A stretch of 64,000 bases of DNA. It comes from Actinophytocola sp963825445 (lineage in GTDB: Bacteria > Actinomycetota > Actinomycetes > Mycobacteriales > Pseudonocardiaceae). The stretch covers positions 186,001 through 250,000 of the forward strand of contig CAWGTM010000007.1 in assembly GCA_963825445.1 (NCBI GenBank). The letters run 5' to 3'. Positions 36,170 through 44,715 of the stretch are shown in pieces. The notes beneath the pieces are model-generated. The model saw only the letters and a program-made list of their open reading frames with translations. It had not been told where the DNA came from and made no database searches. Position 1 is the stretch's first letter. Every line of letters starts with the position of its first letter. Made by a program: the position numbers and the translations under genes.

Positions 36170-39100
36170 GACTGTCCCTCCCCGACATCGGCGCTCGCCC
36201 GGGTCGCGGTGCGGCGCCTGCTCCGTTCACGTCGTTGGGCCACGCGGGCGGCGACCTGGTTGAGGTCGTCGGCCACGGCGGCACCGTCCAGGAACTCCCC
36301 CAGCACCCGCACGGTCGGGTGCAGGAGCAGGTCCACCAGCCGCAGGTCGCGGCCGAGGACGGTGCGCGAGCTTGCTGCGCACGGTCGCCAGCGCGAACGA
36401 GTTGCCGCCCACGTCGAAGAAGTTGTCGTGCACGCCGACCTCCGCCAGTCCGAGGACGTCACGCCACACACCGGCGATCGCGATCTCCGTGGGACTCAAC
36501 GGGCCCGCCGTCCGCGCGGTGGTCGGCACGGGCGCCGGCGTATCGCGGATCCCGTCGGCCGGCGGCCGCATCTCGCGCCAGGCCCACCGCGCGGTCGGGT
36601 GCTGCCGTCAGCGCGCCGACCAGTTCGGTGTACGCGGCCAGCAGCGCCTCGATCCTGGCCGCGTCGAACAGGTCCGGGTTGTAGAGCACGTCCACCGCGA
36701 ACCGGTCCTCGCGGCGCACCACGTAGACCGTGAGGTCGAACGGCGAGCCGGGCATGCTCGGCCGGATCGCCTCGGTGGTCACGCCGGGCAGCCGCAGCCG
36801 GGGTTCCGGGAAGTTGTAGACGTTGAACAACACCTGCACCAGCGGGGCGCGGCTGGGGTCCCGCTGGGTCGCGAGCGCGTCGACGATCTTGTCGAGCGGG
36901 GTCGCCGGATGGGCCAGCGCGTCGAGCACCACGTCCCGGCAGGCCCGCACCTGGTCCGCGAAGTCCGTGACGGGGTCGGGGCGCAGCCGCAACGGCATGA
37001 TCTCCACGAAGAACCCCACGAGGTCGTGGAAGGCCAGATGCCGGCGGTCCGCCGCGGGGGTGCCGATCACCAGGTCCCGACGGCCGGTGAGCCGGCGCAG
37101 CAGTTCGCCGAACGCGGCCAGCAGCACGGTGGACGGTGGCGTGGCGAGCGTGGTGGCCAGCCGGGTCACCGCCTCGCTGGTCGCACTGTCCACAGTGGCG
37201 TGTGCGGTGCGGCCGGTGTAGGTCTGGACGGGCGGGCGGGCCCGGTCCCTCGGCAGGTCGACCACCAGCGGCGCGTCCCCGAGCTTCGTGGTCCACCAGT
37301 CGAGGTCCGCCTCGGCGCGGCGCTGGTCCCGGTCGGCGCGCCAGGTGACGTAGTCGGCGAACGTGGTGGACAGCGGTGTCAGCGCGCCGCGCTGCGGCGT
37401 AGGCCTCGGCCAGGTCGGCGTAGAGCGGCGCCTGGGACCAGCCGTCGAACACCGCGTGGTGGACGGTGATGGCCAGGACGTGGTGGTCGGTGTCGAGACG
37501 GAAGAGCTTCGCGCGCCACAGGGGCCCGGCGGCGAGGTCGATCCTGGTGGTCGCCTCGGCGTCGAGCGCGGCCCGCAGTGCGGCCTCGCGGTCGGCGGCT
37601 CCGTGAGGTCGATGACCGTGAGCGGCACCGGGCCGGGCGGGTCGACGACCACGTCGGGAAGCCCGTCGGACTCGGTCAGCCGCCAACGCAGCACGTCGTG
37701 GCGGCGGGCCACCTCGGTCAGCGCCGCCTGGAGAGCGGGGACGTCGAGCGGGCCTCGTAATCGTTCGGGCAGCGCGACGTTGTAGGCCGTGGAGTCGGGC
37801 GCCAGCTGGTCGAGGAACCACAATCGGCGCTGCGGCGCGGAGAGCGCGGGCGCGCTGCCGGTGGGCACGTCGGCCTCGAGGAGCGGCGCCCGCGCGGCCC
37901 GTTCGGTGATCCCGCGCAGGGTGCGGCCGGCGAACACGTCCTCGATGGTGACGTCGCGGCCGCAACTCGGCGCGCAGGGCCGCCACCAGCCGCATGGCCG
38001 ACACGGAATGGCCGCCCGAGGCGAAGAAGTCGTCGTCCGGGCCGGCGGTGGCGTCGCCCAGCGCCGCGCGCCAGGCGGCGGTGACCGCGTCGGTCGGCGT
38101 GTCGTCCACTGTGGACGCGGCGAGTTCCCGCAGGCGCGCGACGTCGATCTTTCCGTTGGTGCCCACCGGAAAGGTGCCCACCCGGACCACGCGCGGCACC
38201 ATGAACGCCGGCAGTCGCTCGGCACACCAGTCGCGGATCGTGTCGGGGCCGGCTGTCACGAAGGCCACCAGCTCGGGGCCGTGCGGGCCGGGCACGGCGT
38301 CGACCACCGCGTGCTCGACGTCCGGGTGGGCGCGGAGCACGGCCTCGACCTCACCCGGTTCCGTACGCTGGCCCCGCAGCTTCACCTGCCGGTCGGTGCG
38401 GCCGACGTAGGTGAGCGTCCCGTCCGCGTCGCGCACCACCACGTCTCCCGTGCGGTACACCCGCTCGCCGGCGACGTGGACGAACCGCTCGGCCGTCCTC
38501 TCGGGATCGCCGAGATAGCCCCGCGCGACCCCGGGTCCGCCGATGAGCAGCTCACCGTGAACGCCGTCGGCCACCGGCGCCAGGTCGTCGTCCACCACGT
38601 ACGCCCGGTGCCCGGCGATCGGGTGGCCGAGCGGCAACGGGGGCGCCCAGTCGCCACGCACCTCGTACAGGCACACGATGACCGTGGTCTCCGTGGGGCC
38701 GTAGCCGTTGAAGAACCGCCGGGCGGGGTCGACCGTCCAGCGCCGAACCTGGTCGGGCCACGGCGCCTCGCCGCCCGCGACCACGCACCGCCAGGCGGGC
38801 AGACGGTCCGGGTCGAGCAGCGGCAGCAGCGCGGGGGTGATGAAACCCCAGGTCACCTCGTGGTGTTCGACGAACCGCTGCAGGCGGGTGGGGTCGGCGC
38901 GGTCGGCCTCGGTGAGCAGTTCGATCTCGCCGCCCACCGACAGCGGCACGAACATGTCGAGCACCGAGGCGTCGAACCCGAGAGCGGCGAACCCGAACGA
39001 ACGGCACCGCTCCCCCAGCTCGTCGGCCCCGGTCTCCCTGGCGAACTCCATCACCCAGTTGACGACGCTCGCGTGGGTCACCACCACGCCCTTCGGCCGC

Positions 39101-39513
39101 CCGGTCGAGCCGGACGTGTACATGACGTAGGCGGCGGTGTCCGGACCCGCGGGACCGGCCGGAACCCCGACCGTCGGCTCGCCGATTTCGATCAGGTCGG
39201 CCGTCACGACGATCGTGGCGTCGGCGTCCCGGAGCAGCAGGTCGCGCCGTTCGGCGGGTAGCTCGGGGTCGACCGGCACGTAGGCGCCGCCGGCCATCAG
39301 GACGCCGAGCACGGCCACCACCAACTCGGGCGTGCGGGCCAGGCTCACCCCGACGGTCGTCTCCGGGCCGACTCCCTTGGCACGCAACGTCTCCGCCAAC
39401 CGCGCGGCCGCGCCGACCAGTTCGGCGTAGCTCAACGTCGCGTCCCACTGCCGCACGGCCACCGCGTCCGGAGAGCGAACGGCCTGCGCCAGCACCAAAC
39501 CTGGCACGTTCAT
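36166..39513 (-). CDS. NRPS A-T-C-T, interrupted by five apparent frameshifts
   Basis: Start at ATG 39513 (MNVPGLVLAQAVRSPDAVAV), with GGGGGAT upstream; the stop at 36166 overlaps the PKS start as ATGA. Adenylation domain about 1-430 (MYTSGSTGRPKGVVVTHASV; pocket by eye D-A-L-F-V-G-G-V-I, a hydrophobic residue but no confident match). First carrier protein FFASGGHSVSAMRL near 500. Condensation domain with LSAPQRRLWFLDQLAPDSTA and ITVHHAVFDGWSQ, ending NPDLFDAARIEALLAAYTEL. Second carrier protein NFFDVGGNSFALATVR, with no adenylation domain before it. Frame changes fall near 37962, 37595, 37392, 36572 and 36366, and each is mended by one base, for example GAGTTGCGGCCG where GAGTTGGGCCG is expected. 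The product acts between the isolated KS and the PKS module. How the second carrier protein is loaded is unclear. Confidence 0.78.
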
Positions 39514-39539
39514 GACATCCCCCAAGGTCGGTCGTATGT

Positions 39540-41201
39540 CTACACGCCCGCCGGGCGTCCGTCGAGGGTCGTTTTCGGGTCGATCCACTGTCGACGGCGC
39601 TGGAAAGGGTAAGTGGGTAAGGGGATGCGCCGACCGGATACGGGAGGCGACACTGGAGACGACATACTGGGCGCGACTGTCTCAGGTGTCCACCGCGCGA
39701 GCGCGGCGATCGCGCCGGGTACGTCGTCGGCCACCACAACCGTCCGGTACGCGTGCCGGCGCCGGCCCACGGACAGTGTGTGGCCGACGTCGACCAGCGA
39801 TATATCGGGATTTCGTTCGAGATGGACGCGGGTCTCGGCGACCACCGTGGCCAGTGCTTCCGGTGTGGCCGCGCTGAACGGCAGCGTCACGGGACCGTCC
39901 GGCCGGGGCGGCGGGCCGGGATCGGGTGGCTGCTCGACGATCACGTGGGCGTTCGTGCCGCCCTGACCGAACGAGCTGACCCCCGCGCGCCGCACGCCGG
40001 GCAGCGGCCAGTCCGCTGTGGACGTGTTCACCCGCAACGGTCCGAGGTCGATCTCCGGGTGGGGCCGGTCGAAGTGCAGGGTGGCCGGCACCCGCCCGGT
40101 CCGGACGGCCCTGGCCGCCTTCAGCAACCCGAGCACGCCGGCCGCCGCGTCCGCGTTGCCGACGTTGGTCTTCACGGAACCCAGCAGGCACTCGCCGTCG
40201 AGCACCTTGCGGAGCGCCTCGACCTCGACCGCGTCGCCGAGCGGTGTGCCGCTGCCGTGCGCCTCGACGAACCCGATGGTGTCCGGCTCGATCTCCGCCA
40301 CCGCAAGGGCTTCGGTGACCACGGCCGTCTGTCCGGCGCGGCCGGGTGCCCCGTACCTCGCGCGGTCGCCACCGTCGTTGTTCACCGCCCAGCCGCGGAT
40401 CACGGCCTCGACGTGGTCCCCGTCGGCGATCGCGTCGGCCAGCCTGCGCAGCACCACCACGCCCACGCCGCTGGCCGGTGGCGAACCGTCGGCGGCCGCG
40501 TCGAACGCGCGGCACCGGCCGTCCGGTGACGACAGTCCGTCCTCTGTGGGCAGGTACCCGGTCAGGGTCGGCGAGGCGATCGCCACGCCACCGGCGAGCG
40601 CCACATCGCAGCGGTAGTCCAGAAGGCTTTGTGCGGCAAGGCAGACGGCCACGAGCGAGGACGAGCAGGTGGTCTGCACGGCGACACTCGGCCCGGTGAG
40701 ACCGAGCTTGTGGGACACGCGGGCCGGCAGGTGATCAGCCGCGAAACCCATGAGCAGCCGTGCTTCCCGGTCGAGCTTGCCGTCCGCCGGCCACGCGGCC
40801 GGGTTGTCCAGCAGGTGGTACAGGAAGTACCGGTTGTGGGCGGCGCCGGCGAACACGCCGACGTCACCGCCGGGCGCGTGACCCGCGTTCTCCAGCGCGG
40901 TCCAGGCCTGTTCGAGGAAGAGCCGCTGCTGCGGGTCGATGAGCGCGGCCTCGGCCGGCTCGTAGCCGAAGAACTCGGCGTCGAACAGGTCGATGCCGTC
41001 CAGGTGCCCGGCCGACCGCACGTACCGTGGGTCGGCCAACAGTTCCGCGGACACGCCGGCCGCTCGCAGTTCGGCTTCGGTGTAGTCGCGGACGGCGTCG
41101 ACACCGTCGATCAGGTTGCGCCAGAAGGCATCCAGGTCGTCGGCGCCGGGTGCGCGGCACGCGGCGCCGATGATCGCGATGCCGTCCTCGAAGTCGCTCA
41201 T
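39540..41201 (-). CDS. Isolated ketosynthase with post-AT linker but no AT or ACP
   Basis: A 553-residue protein starting MSDFEDGIAIIGAACRAPGA, overlapping the upstream gene as ATGA. The KS fold is complete: IDPQQRLFLEQAW; TTCSSSLVAV with Cys179; and VEAHGSGTPLGD with the first His. At the second histidine motif it reads KTNVGNADAAAG, with Asn349 in place of the catalytic His of K-x-N-I-G-H. After FGQGGTNAHVIVEQPP there is a short linker region and then GRRIPLPTYPFQRRRQWIDP, the sequence normally found after an acyltransferase. The layout is that of a module with the AT cut out. It may be a non-elongating transfer or gatekeeping KS between A-T and A-T-C-T, may borrow the AT of the next PKS, or may be inactive. 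The next gene starts 26 bp downstream. Confidence 0.88.
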   Translation of the reverse strand: MSDFEDGIAIIGAACRAPGADDLDAFWRNLIDGVDAVRDYTEAELRAAGVSAELLADPRYVRSAGHLDGIDLFDAEFFGYEPAEAALIDPQQRLFLEQAWTALENAGHAPGGDVGVFAGAAHNRYFLYHLLDNPAAWPADGKLDREARLLMGFAADHLPARVSHKLGLTGPSVAVQTTCSSSLVAVCLAAQSLLDYRCDVALAGGVAIASPTLTGYLPTEDGLSSPDGRCRAFDAAADGSPPASGVGVVVLRRLADAIADGDHVEAVIRGWAVNNDGGDRARYGAPGRAGQTAVVTEALAVAEIEPDTIGFVEAHGSGTPLGDAVEVEALRKVLDGECLLGSVKTNVGNADAAAGVLGLLKAARAVRTGRVPATLHFDRPHPEIDLGPLRVNTSTADWPLPGVRRAGVSSFGQGGTNAHVIVEQPPDPGPPPRPDGPVTLPFSAATPEALATVVAETRVHLERNPDISLVDVGHTLSVGRRRHAYRTVVVADDVPGAIAALARWTPETVAPSMSSPVSPPVSGRRIPLPTYPFQRRRQWIDPKTTLDGRPAGV

Positions 41202-43291
41202 GCGCCTCCTCGCCTCGCGTGCCGGCGCCGGGCCATCCGGTCGGTCACCGAGCTGAGTGCCGGATCTGGTTTCGGGTCACCGGACATCGCCTCGGCGAGT
41301 CCCGCGACCGTAGGGTGTTCGAGCATCGCGGTCAGCCGGACCTGGCCGCCGAGCCGTTCCTGGACCCGGGCGAGCGTCAGCGAAGTCCCGCCCAGCTCGA
41401 AGAAGTTGTCGTCCCGTCCCACGGCCGGTATCCCGAGCACCGCACACCAGGCGGCCGCGATCCGTGACTCCACGGGACCTTCCGGCGGTGCGGACGCGGG
41501 CCGGACTACGTCGGGCGCCGGTAGCGCCCGCACGTCCACCTTCCCCGTGGGAGTGAGCGGGAACGCCGCCATCGCGACGATCGTGCGGGGCACCATGAAG
41601 TGTGGGAGCGTCTCGGCGAGCCGCGCCCGCAGCGCCGCGGGATCGGCGCCACCCTCCACAAAGGCGATCAACTCGGTGCCGCGCGCCACCGCGACCGCCT
41701 GCCCCACGGCGGGATCGGCGTGCAGTGCCGCCTCGATCTCACCCAGTTCCACGCGGTAGCCGCGGATCTTCACCTGCCGGTCGTCCCGGCCGAGGTAGAC
41801 GAGCGACCCGTCGGGCAGGCGGCGGGCGAGGTCGCCCGTGAGGTAGGTGCGGGTGCCGTCGTCCTCGACCCGGAACTTGCGGTCGTTCAGCTCGGGGTCG
41901 CGCCAGTACCCCACGGAGACGTAACGGCTGCGGATGCCGATCTCCCCGTACAGCGCCGATGGCTGCCCGCCGGGTCCGAACAGGACGATCTCGATCCCGT
42001 CCAGCGGATGGCCGATGGGCACCACGCCCGGCCGCGCGGGTGTGTCGGCGAGCGGCAGGTGGTGCTGTGCGGCGAAGCTGACCTCCGTGGCGCCGTACCC
42101 GTTGATCAGCACGGCGTCCGCCGGCAGGTGCGGGCGGGACCGTTCGACATCCTCCCCGGTCACCGGTTCGCCGCCCAGCAGGACCGCACGGATCCGGCCG
42201 AGTGGCTCACCGCCCGCCAGGAGGTGCCGGTAGACCGTGGGGGTCGAGTGGTAGACGGTGACGCCCAGCTCCGTGAGGGTTCTCGCGAGCCCGGTGAGGG
42301 CGCCACCACGCAGGTCGAGCGGCACCACGGCCGCACCGTTGAGCAGCGCGGAGAACAGGTCGGTGACCGCCATGTCGAAACTGAACGACGACAGCAGGCT
42401 CACCCGGTCCTCGGGCGTGACCCGCAGGTTGTTCGTGTGGTTGCGAATCTGGAACAGGACGTTGCGGTGGGTCTGGACGACGCCCTTCGGCAGTCCCGTC
42501 GAGCCGGAGGTGTAGAGGATGTAGGCGGGGCTGTCGGCCGTCGCCTTGCTGGGCGGCAGGTCGGCCGGCGGGACGTGGTCGAGGTCCACCACCCTGGGAA
42601 CCGTACCCAGCTTCGCCAGAAGTCCACCGTGGACTCCCGTGGTGACCACGGCGGCCGCCTCCGCGTGTCCCAGCATGTGCGCCAGCCGGTCCACCGGGTA
42701 GGACGGGTCCAGCGGCACGTGGGCGGCACCCGTCCACAGCACCCCGAGGATGGCGGCGATCGTGTCCCGGCCGTGGTCGAGCAGCAACGCGACCCGGGTG
42801 CCCGGCCCGGCGCCCGCCTCGTACAGCGCCGTGGCGATGCCGGCCGCCCGCGCCGCCAACTCGCGGTAGGTGACGGTCCCGTCCGGGGTCACCACGGCCG
42901 CGCGGTCGCCGTGCCGGTCGACCTGGCGCAGGAAGCGGTCGACGATCGAGCCGTCGAGGTCACCGAAGGGCACGAAGCCCGGTCCGGTGACGTGCGCGGA
43001 CACCAGACTCGGCGCGGGTTGCCGCTCGGGTGCCGGACGGGGCAGGAGATCTCGCTCCGGCAGGTCCTCGGCGAGCCCGTCGAGCACGATGGCCAGGTCC
43101 TCGGTCAGGCCGGCCGTCAGCGCGGGATCGTGGGGTACGGACAGCCCGTCCTCCAGCACCTGGATCGGCGCCGCGTCGGCCACCCCGAGGTACCGGCCCA
43201 GCAGTACCCGCGCGGCGGCCACCAGCGTGACCGTGTCAACAGGACGGTCGACCAGGATCCGGTCCGCACCCTCACCCAGAGGCCCTGTCAT
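41198..43291 (-). CDS. NRPS loading protein A-T with unusual specificity
   Basis: A 697-residue protein starting MTGPLGEGADRILVDRPVDT, overlapping the upstream gene as ATGA. Residues 1 to about 110 are not a recognised domain and partly resemble a worn carrier or docking region (VTLVAAARVLLGRYLGVADA). Adenylation domain about 115-610: ILYTSGSTGLPKGVVQTHRN, INGYGATEVSFAAQ (GATE instead of GPTE), LTGDLARRLPDGSLVYLGRD and the Lys of LTPTGKVDVRALP. Pocket residues by eye are D-M-T-H-L-G-G-F-A; I know no matching code, which suggests a non-standard starter acid. Carrier protein FFELGGTSLTLARV with Ser637. With the two enzymes encoded upstream it probably activates the special amino acid they make, as the first unit of the chain. 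Confidence 0.85.
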   Translation of the reverse strand: MTGPLGEGADRILVDRPVDTVTLVAAARVLLGRYLGVADAAPIQVLEDGLSVPHDPALTAGLTEDLAIVLDGLAEDLPERDLLPRPAPERQPAPSLVSAHVTGPGFVPFGDLDGSIVDRFLRQVDRHGDRAAVVTPDGTVTYRELAARAAGIATALYEAGAGPGTRVALLLDHGRDTIAAILGVLWTGAAHVPLDPSYPVDRLAHMLGHAEAAAVVTTGVHGGLLAKLGTVPRVVDLDHVPPADLPPSKATADSPAYILYTSGSTGLPKGVVQTHRNVLFQIRNHTNNLRVTPEDRVSLLSSFSFDMAVTDLFSALLNGAAVVPLDLRGGALTGLARTLTELGVTVYHSTPTVYRHLLAGGEPLGRIRAVLLGGEPVTGEDVERSRPHLPADAVLINGYGATEVSFAAQHHLPLADTPARPGVVPIGHPLDGIEIVLFGPGGQPSALYGEIGIRSRYVSVGYWRDPELNDRKFRVEDDGTRTYLTGDLARRLPDGSLVYLGRDDRQVKIRGYRVELGEIEAALHADPAVGQAVAVARGTELIAFVEGGADPAALRARLAETLPHFMVPRTIVAMAAFPLTPTGKVDVRALPAPDVVRPASAPPEGPVESRIAAAWCAVLGIPAVGRDDNFFELGGTSLTLARVQERLGGQVRLTAMLEHPTVAGLAEAMSGDPKPDPALSSVTDRMARRRHARRGGA

Positions 43292-44607
43292 TCGGTCACG
43301 ATCGCCGCGGCGATGTCGTCCACAGTGGACACCGGAACGACCGCGTCCGCACCGAGCGGCTCGTAGTCGGGCGCCGCGTAGAACCCGGACCCGTGCACCA
43401 CCACCTCGCGGTCGGCCGGCACCAGCCCCCGGTCGATCGCGTTCAGCACCCCGGTCAGCACCATGACGAGCGACCATTCCCGCACGAGCCGCGGGTCGGC
43501 CGGCAGGCGCACCCCGACCGGCTCGAGCATCGCCCGCAGCCGGGGGTACCGGGTGAGGCATTCGTGCAGGGACACCACGATCCCGTCGCCGCCGTGGCGC
43601 GCGATCAGGTCGTTCATGGCCGGCGAGGTGGCGGGTTCGCGCGTGTAGAAGGTCTGGTCGAGGATCTCCGCGGGATCGTGGGTCGCCAGCGGGAAGTGCG
43701 GGTCGTCCTGTGTGTACAGACCGGTGTCCTGGTCGAGCGCGTAGGCCGGCAGCCGCGTGCGGTCGAAGTCGCCGTTGCGCAGGTTGAGCACCATGTCGGG
43801 GGTGCCGAGGTGCTGGACCAGCAGGTAGCCGGGGCGCGGGGCCTCGGGCATCAGGTCGAGGCCCACGGAGTAGCCGAGCAGGCCGAACGCGCTGGACACG
43901 GCGTGTGCGTGCCAGCGGGGTGCGGTGGCCGGCGCGACCTCGTGCTCGAAGAACGCGCGGGCCGCGTCGGCGATCAGGTAGTTGCGCAGCTCGAGCGTGA
44001 ACCAGACGCGGGTGCCGACCTCGGCGAGCTTGGCGGCGTGACGGTCCACGAACGCGCGGCCCAGCACCTTCACGTGCTCGGCGTTCGGGCCGTCCCAGGT
44101 GAGGACCGGGTTGCGGCGGCACAGGTCCGGGTCGGTGCTGAGCGCGCTGGCCCGGAACTTCGCGAGCGCGGTTCTCGGCGCTACGGTCACAATGCGGAGC
44201 TGGTCGGGCGTGACCAGGCCGGTCTCGATGGCGCGGGCCACGGCGTCGCGCAGCGCGACACCCTTGTTGGCCGAGGTCGGCGAGAAGATGAGCACGCGTT
44301 CGCCGGTCCGGCGGATGTAGGCGACCGCGCGCGCGACGATCAGCAGCGACGCGATGGTCTTCGTGGTGTTCGTGGCGGGGTTGGCCGTGAGGTCGAGCAT
44401 GCGCAGACGGTGCGACCGGTGCTCGCCGAGGTCGTGCCAGCTCGCGCCGGCCACGTCGAGGAAGCGGCGGGTCCGGTCGTCGAGTTCGGGTAACGCGAAG
44501 CCCGGGGAGAAGCGTTCAGGAGTGGTGTCCGGCTCGGGATCGTCGACACACCGCGCGATCACCTCGGGCAGGCGATCGTAGTAATCGGTGATGAGATTCC
44601 TGTGCAT
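43288..44607 (-). CDS. DUF6002-type protein, PLP fold-type-II-like, probable non-proteinogenic amino acid enzyme
   Basis: A 439-residue protein starting MHRNLITDYYDRLPEVIARC, with GGGAGGA 7 nt upstream. The sequence resembles threonine synthase/cysteine synthase folds. NPATNTTKTIASLLIV contains a Lys where such enzymes bind PLP, and FSPTSANKGVALRDAV resembles the asparagine loop (S-x-x-N-x-G) that holds the cofactor. Later stretches include DGIVVSLHECL and VHGSGFYAAPDYEPLGAD. From memory it matches a domain of unknown function found in actinobacterial NRPS clusters. With the dehydrogenase-like gene immediately upstream the pair recalls SbnA/SbnB, where a PLP enzyme and an NAD enzyme make L-2,3-diaminopropionate. 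That role is inference; the lysine assignment needs a structure model. Confidence 0.65.
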   Translation of the reverse strand: MHRNLITDYYDRLPEVIARCVDDPEPDTTPERFSPGFALPELDDRTRRFLDVAGASWHDLGEHRSHRLRMLDLTANPATNTTKTIASLLIVARAVAYIRRTGERVLIFSPTSANKGVALRDAVARAIETGLVTPDQLRIVTVAPRTALAKFRASALSTDPDLCRRNPVLTWDGPNAEHVKVLGRAFVDRHAAKLAEVGTRVWFTLELRNYLIADAARAFFEHEVAPATAPRWHAHAVSSAFGLLGYSVGLDLMPEAPRPGYLLVQHLGTPDMVLNLRNGDFDRTRLPAYALDQDTGLYTQDDPHFPLATHDPAEILDQTFYTREPATSPAMNDLIARHGGDGIVVSLHECLTRYPRLRAMLEPVGVRLPADPRLVREWSLVMVLTGVLNAIDRGLVPADREVVVHGSGFYAAPDYEPLGADAVVPVSTVDDIAAAIVTE

Positions 44608-44637
44608 GATCGGGTCCTCCCAGTAGTACGAGAACGC

Positions 44638-44715
44638 TCATGACGTCTCCTCGCAGGCTCGGATCCGCCGCTCGCGGTCGCCCTGTGACATTGATTCGCT
44701 CGCAAGCTCGCTCAT
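44638..44715 (-). CDS. Possible 25-residue ORF coupled to the dehydrogenase-like gene
   Basis: In the 104-bp gap between two cluster genes an ORF starts at ATG 44715, overlapping the upstream stop as ATGA, and ends at 44638. Its product would be MSELASESMSQGDRERRIRA followed by CEETS. The TCATGACGTC sequence around its start recurs around its stop, suggesting a small duplication of the gene junction. It may be a leader peptide keeping ribosomes running into the next gene, or chance. No family is recognised. Confidence 0.3.
   Translation of the reverse strand: MSELASESMSQGDRERRIRACEETS

Noticed and set aside
41198..44122. Longer 974-codon version of the A-T protein
   Set aside because: The first 277 codons are an out-of-frame reading of the DUF6002-type gene. 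The ATG at 43291, overlapping that gene's stop as ATGA, is the sensible start.
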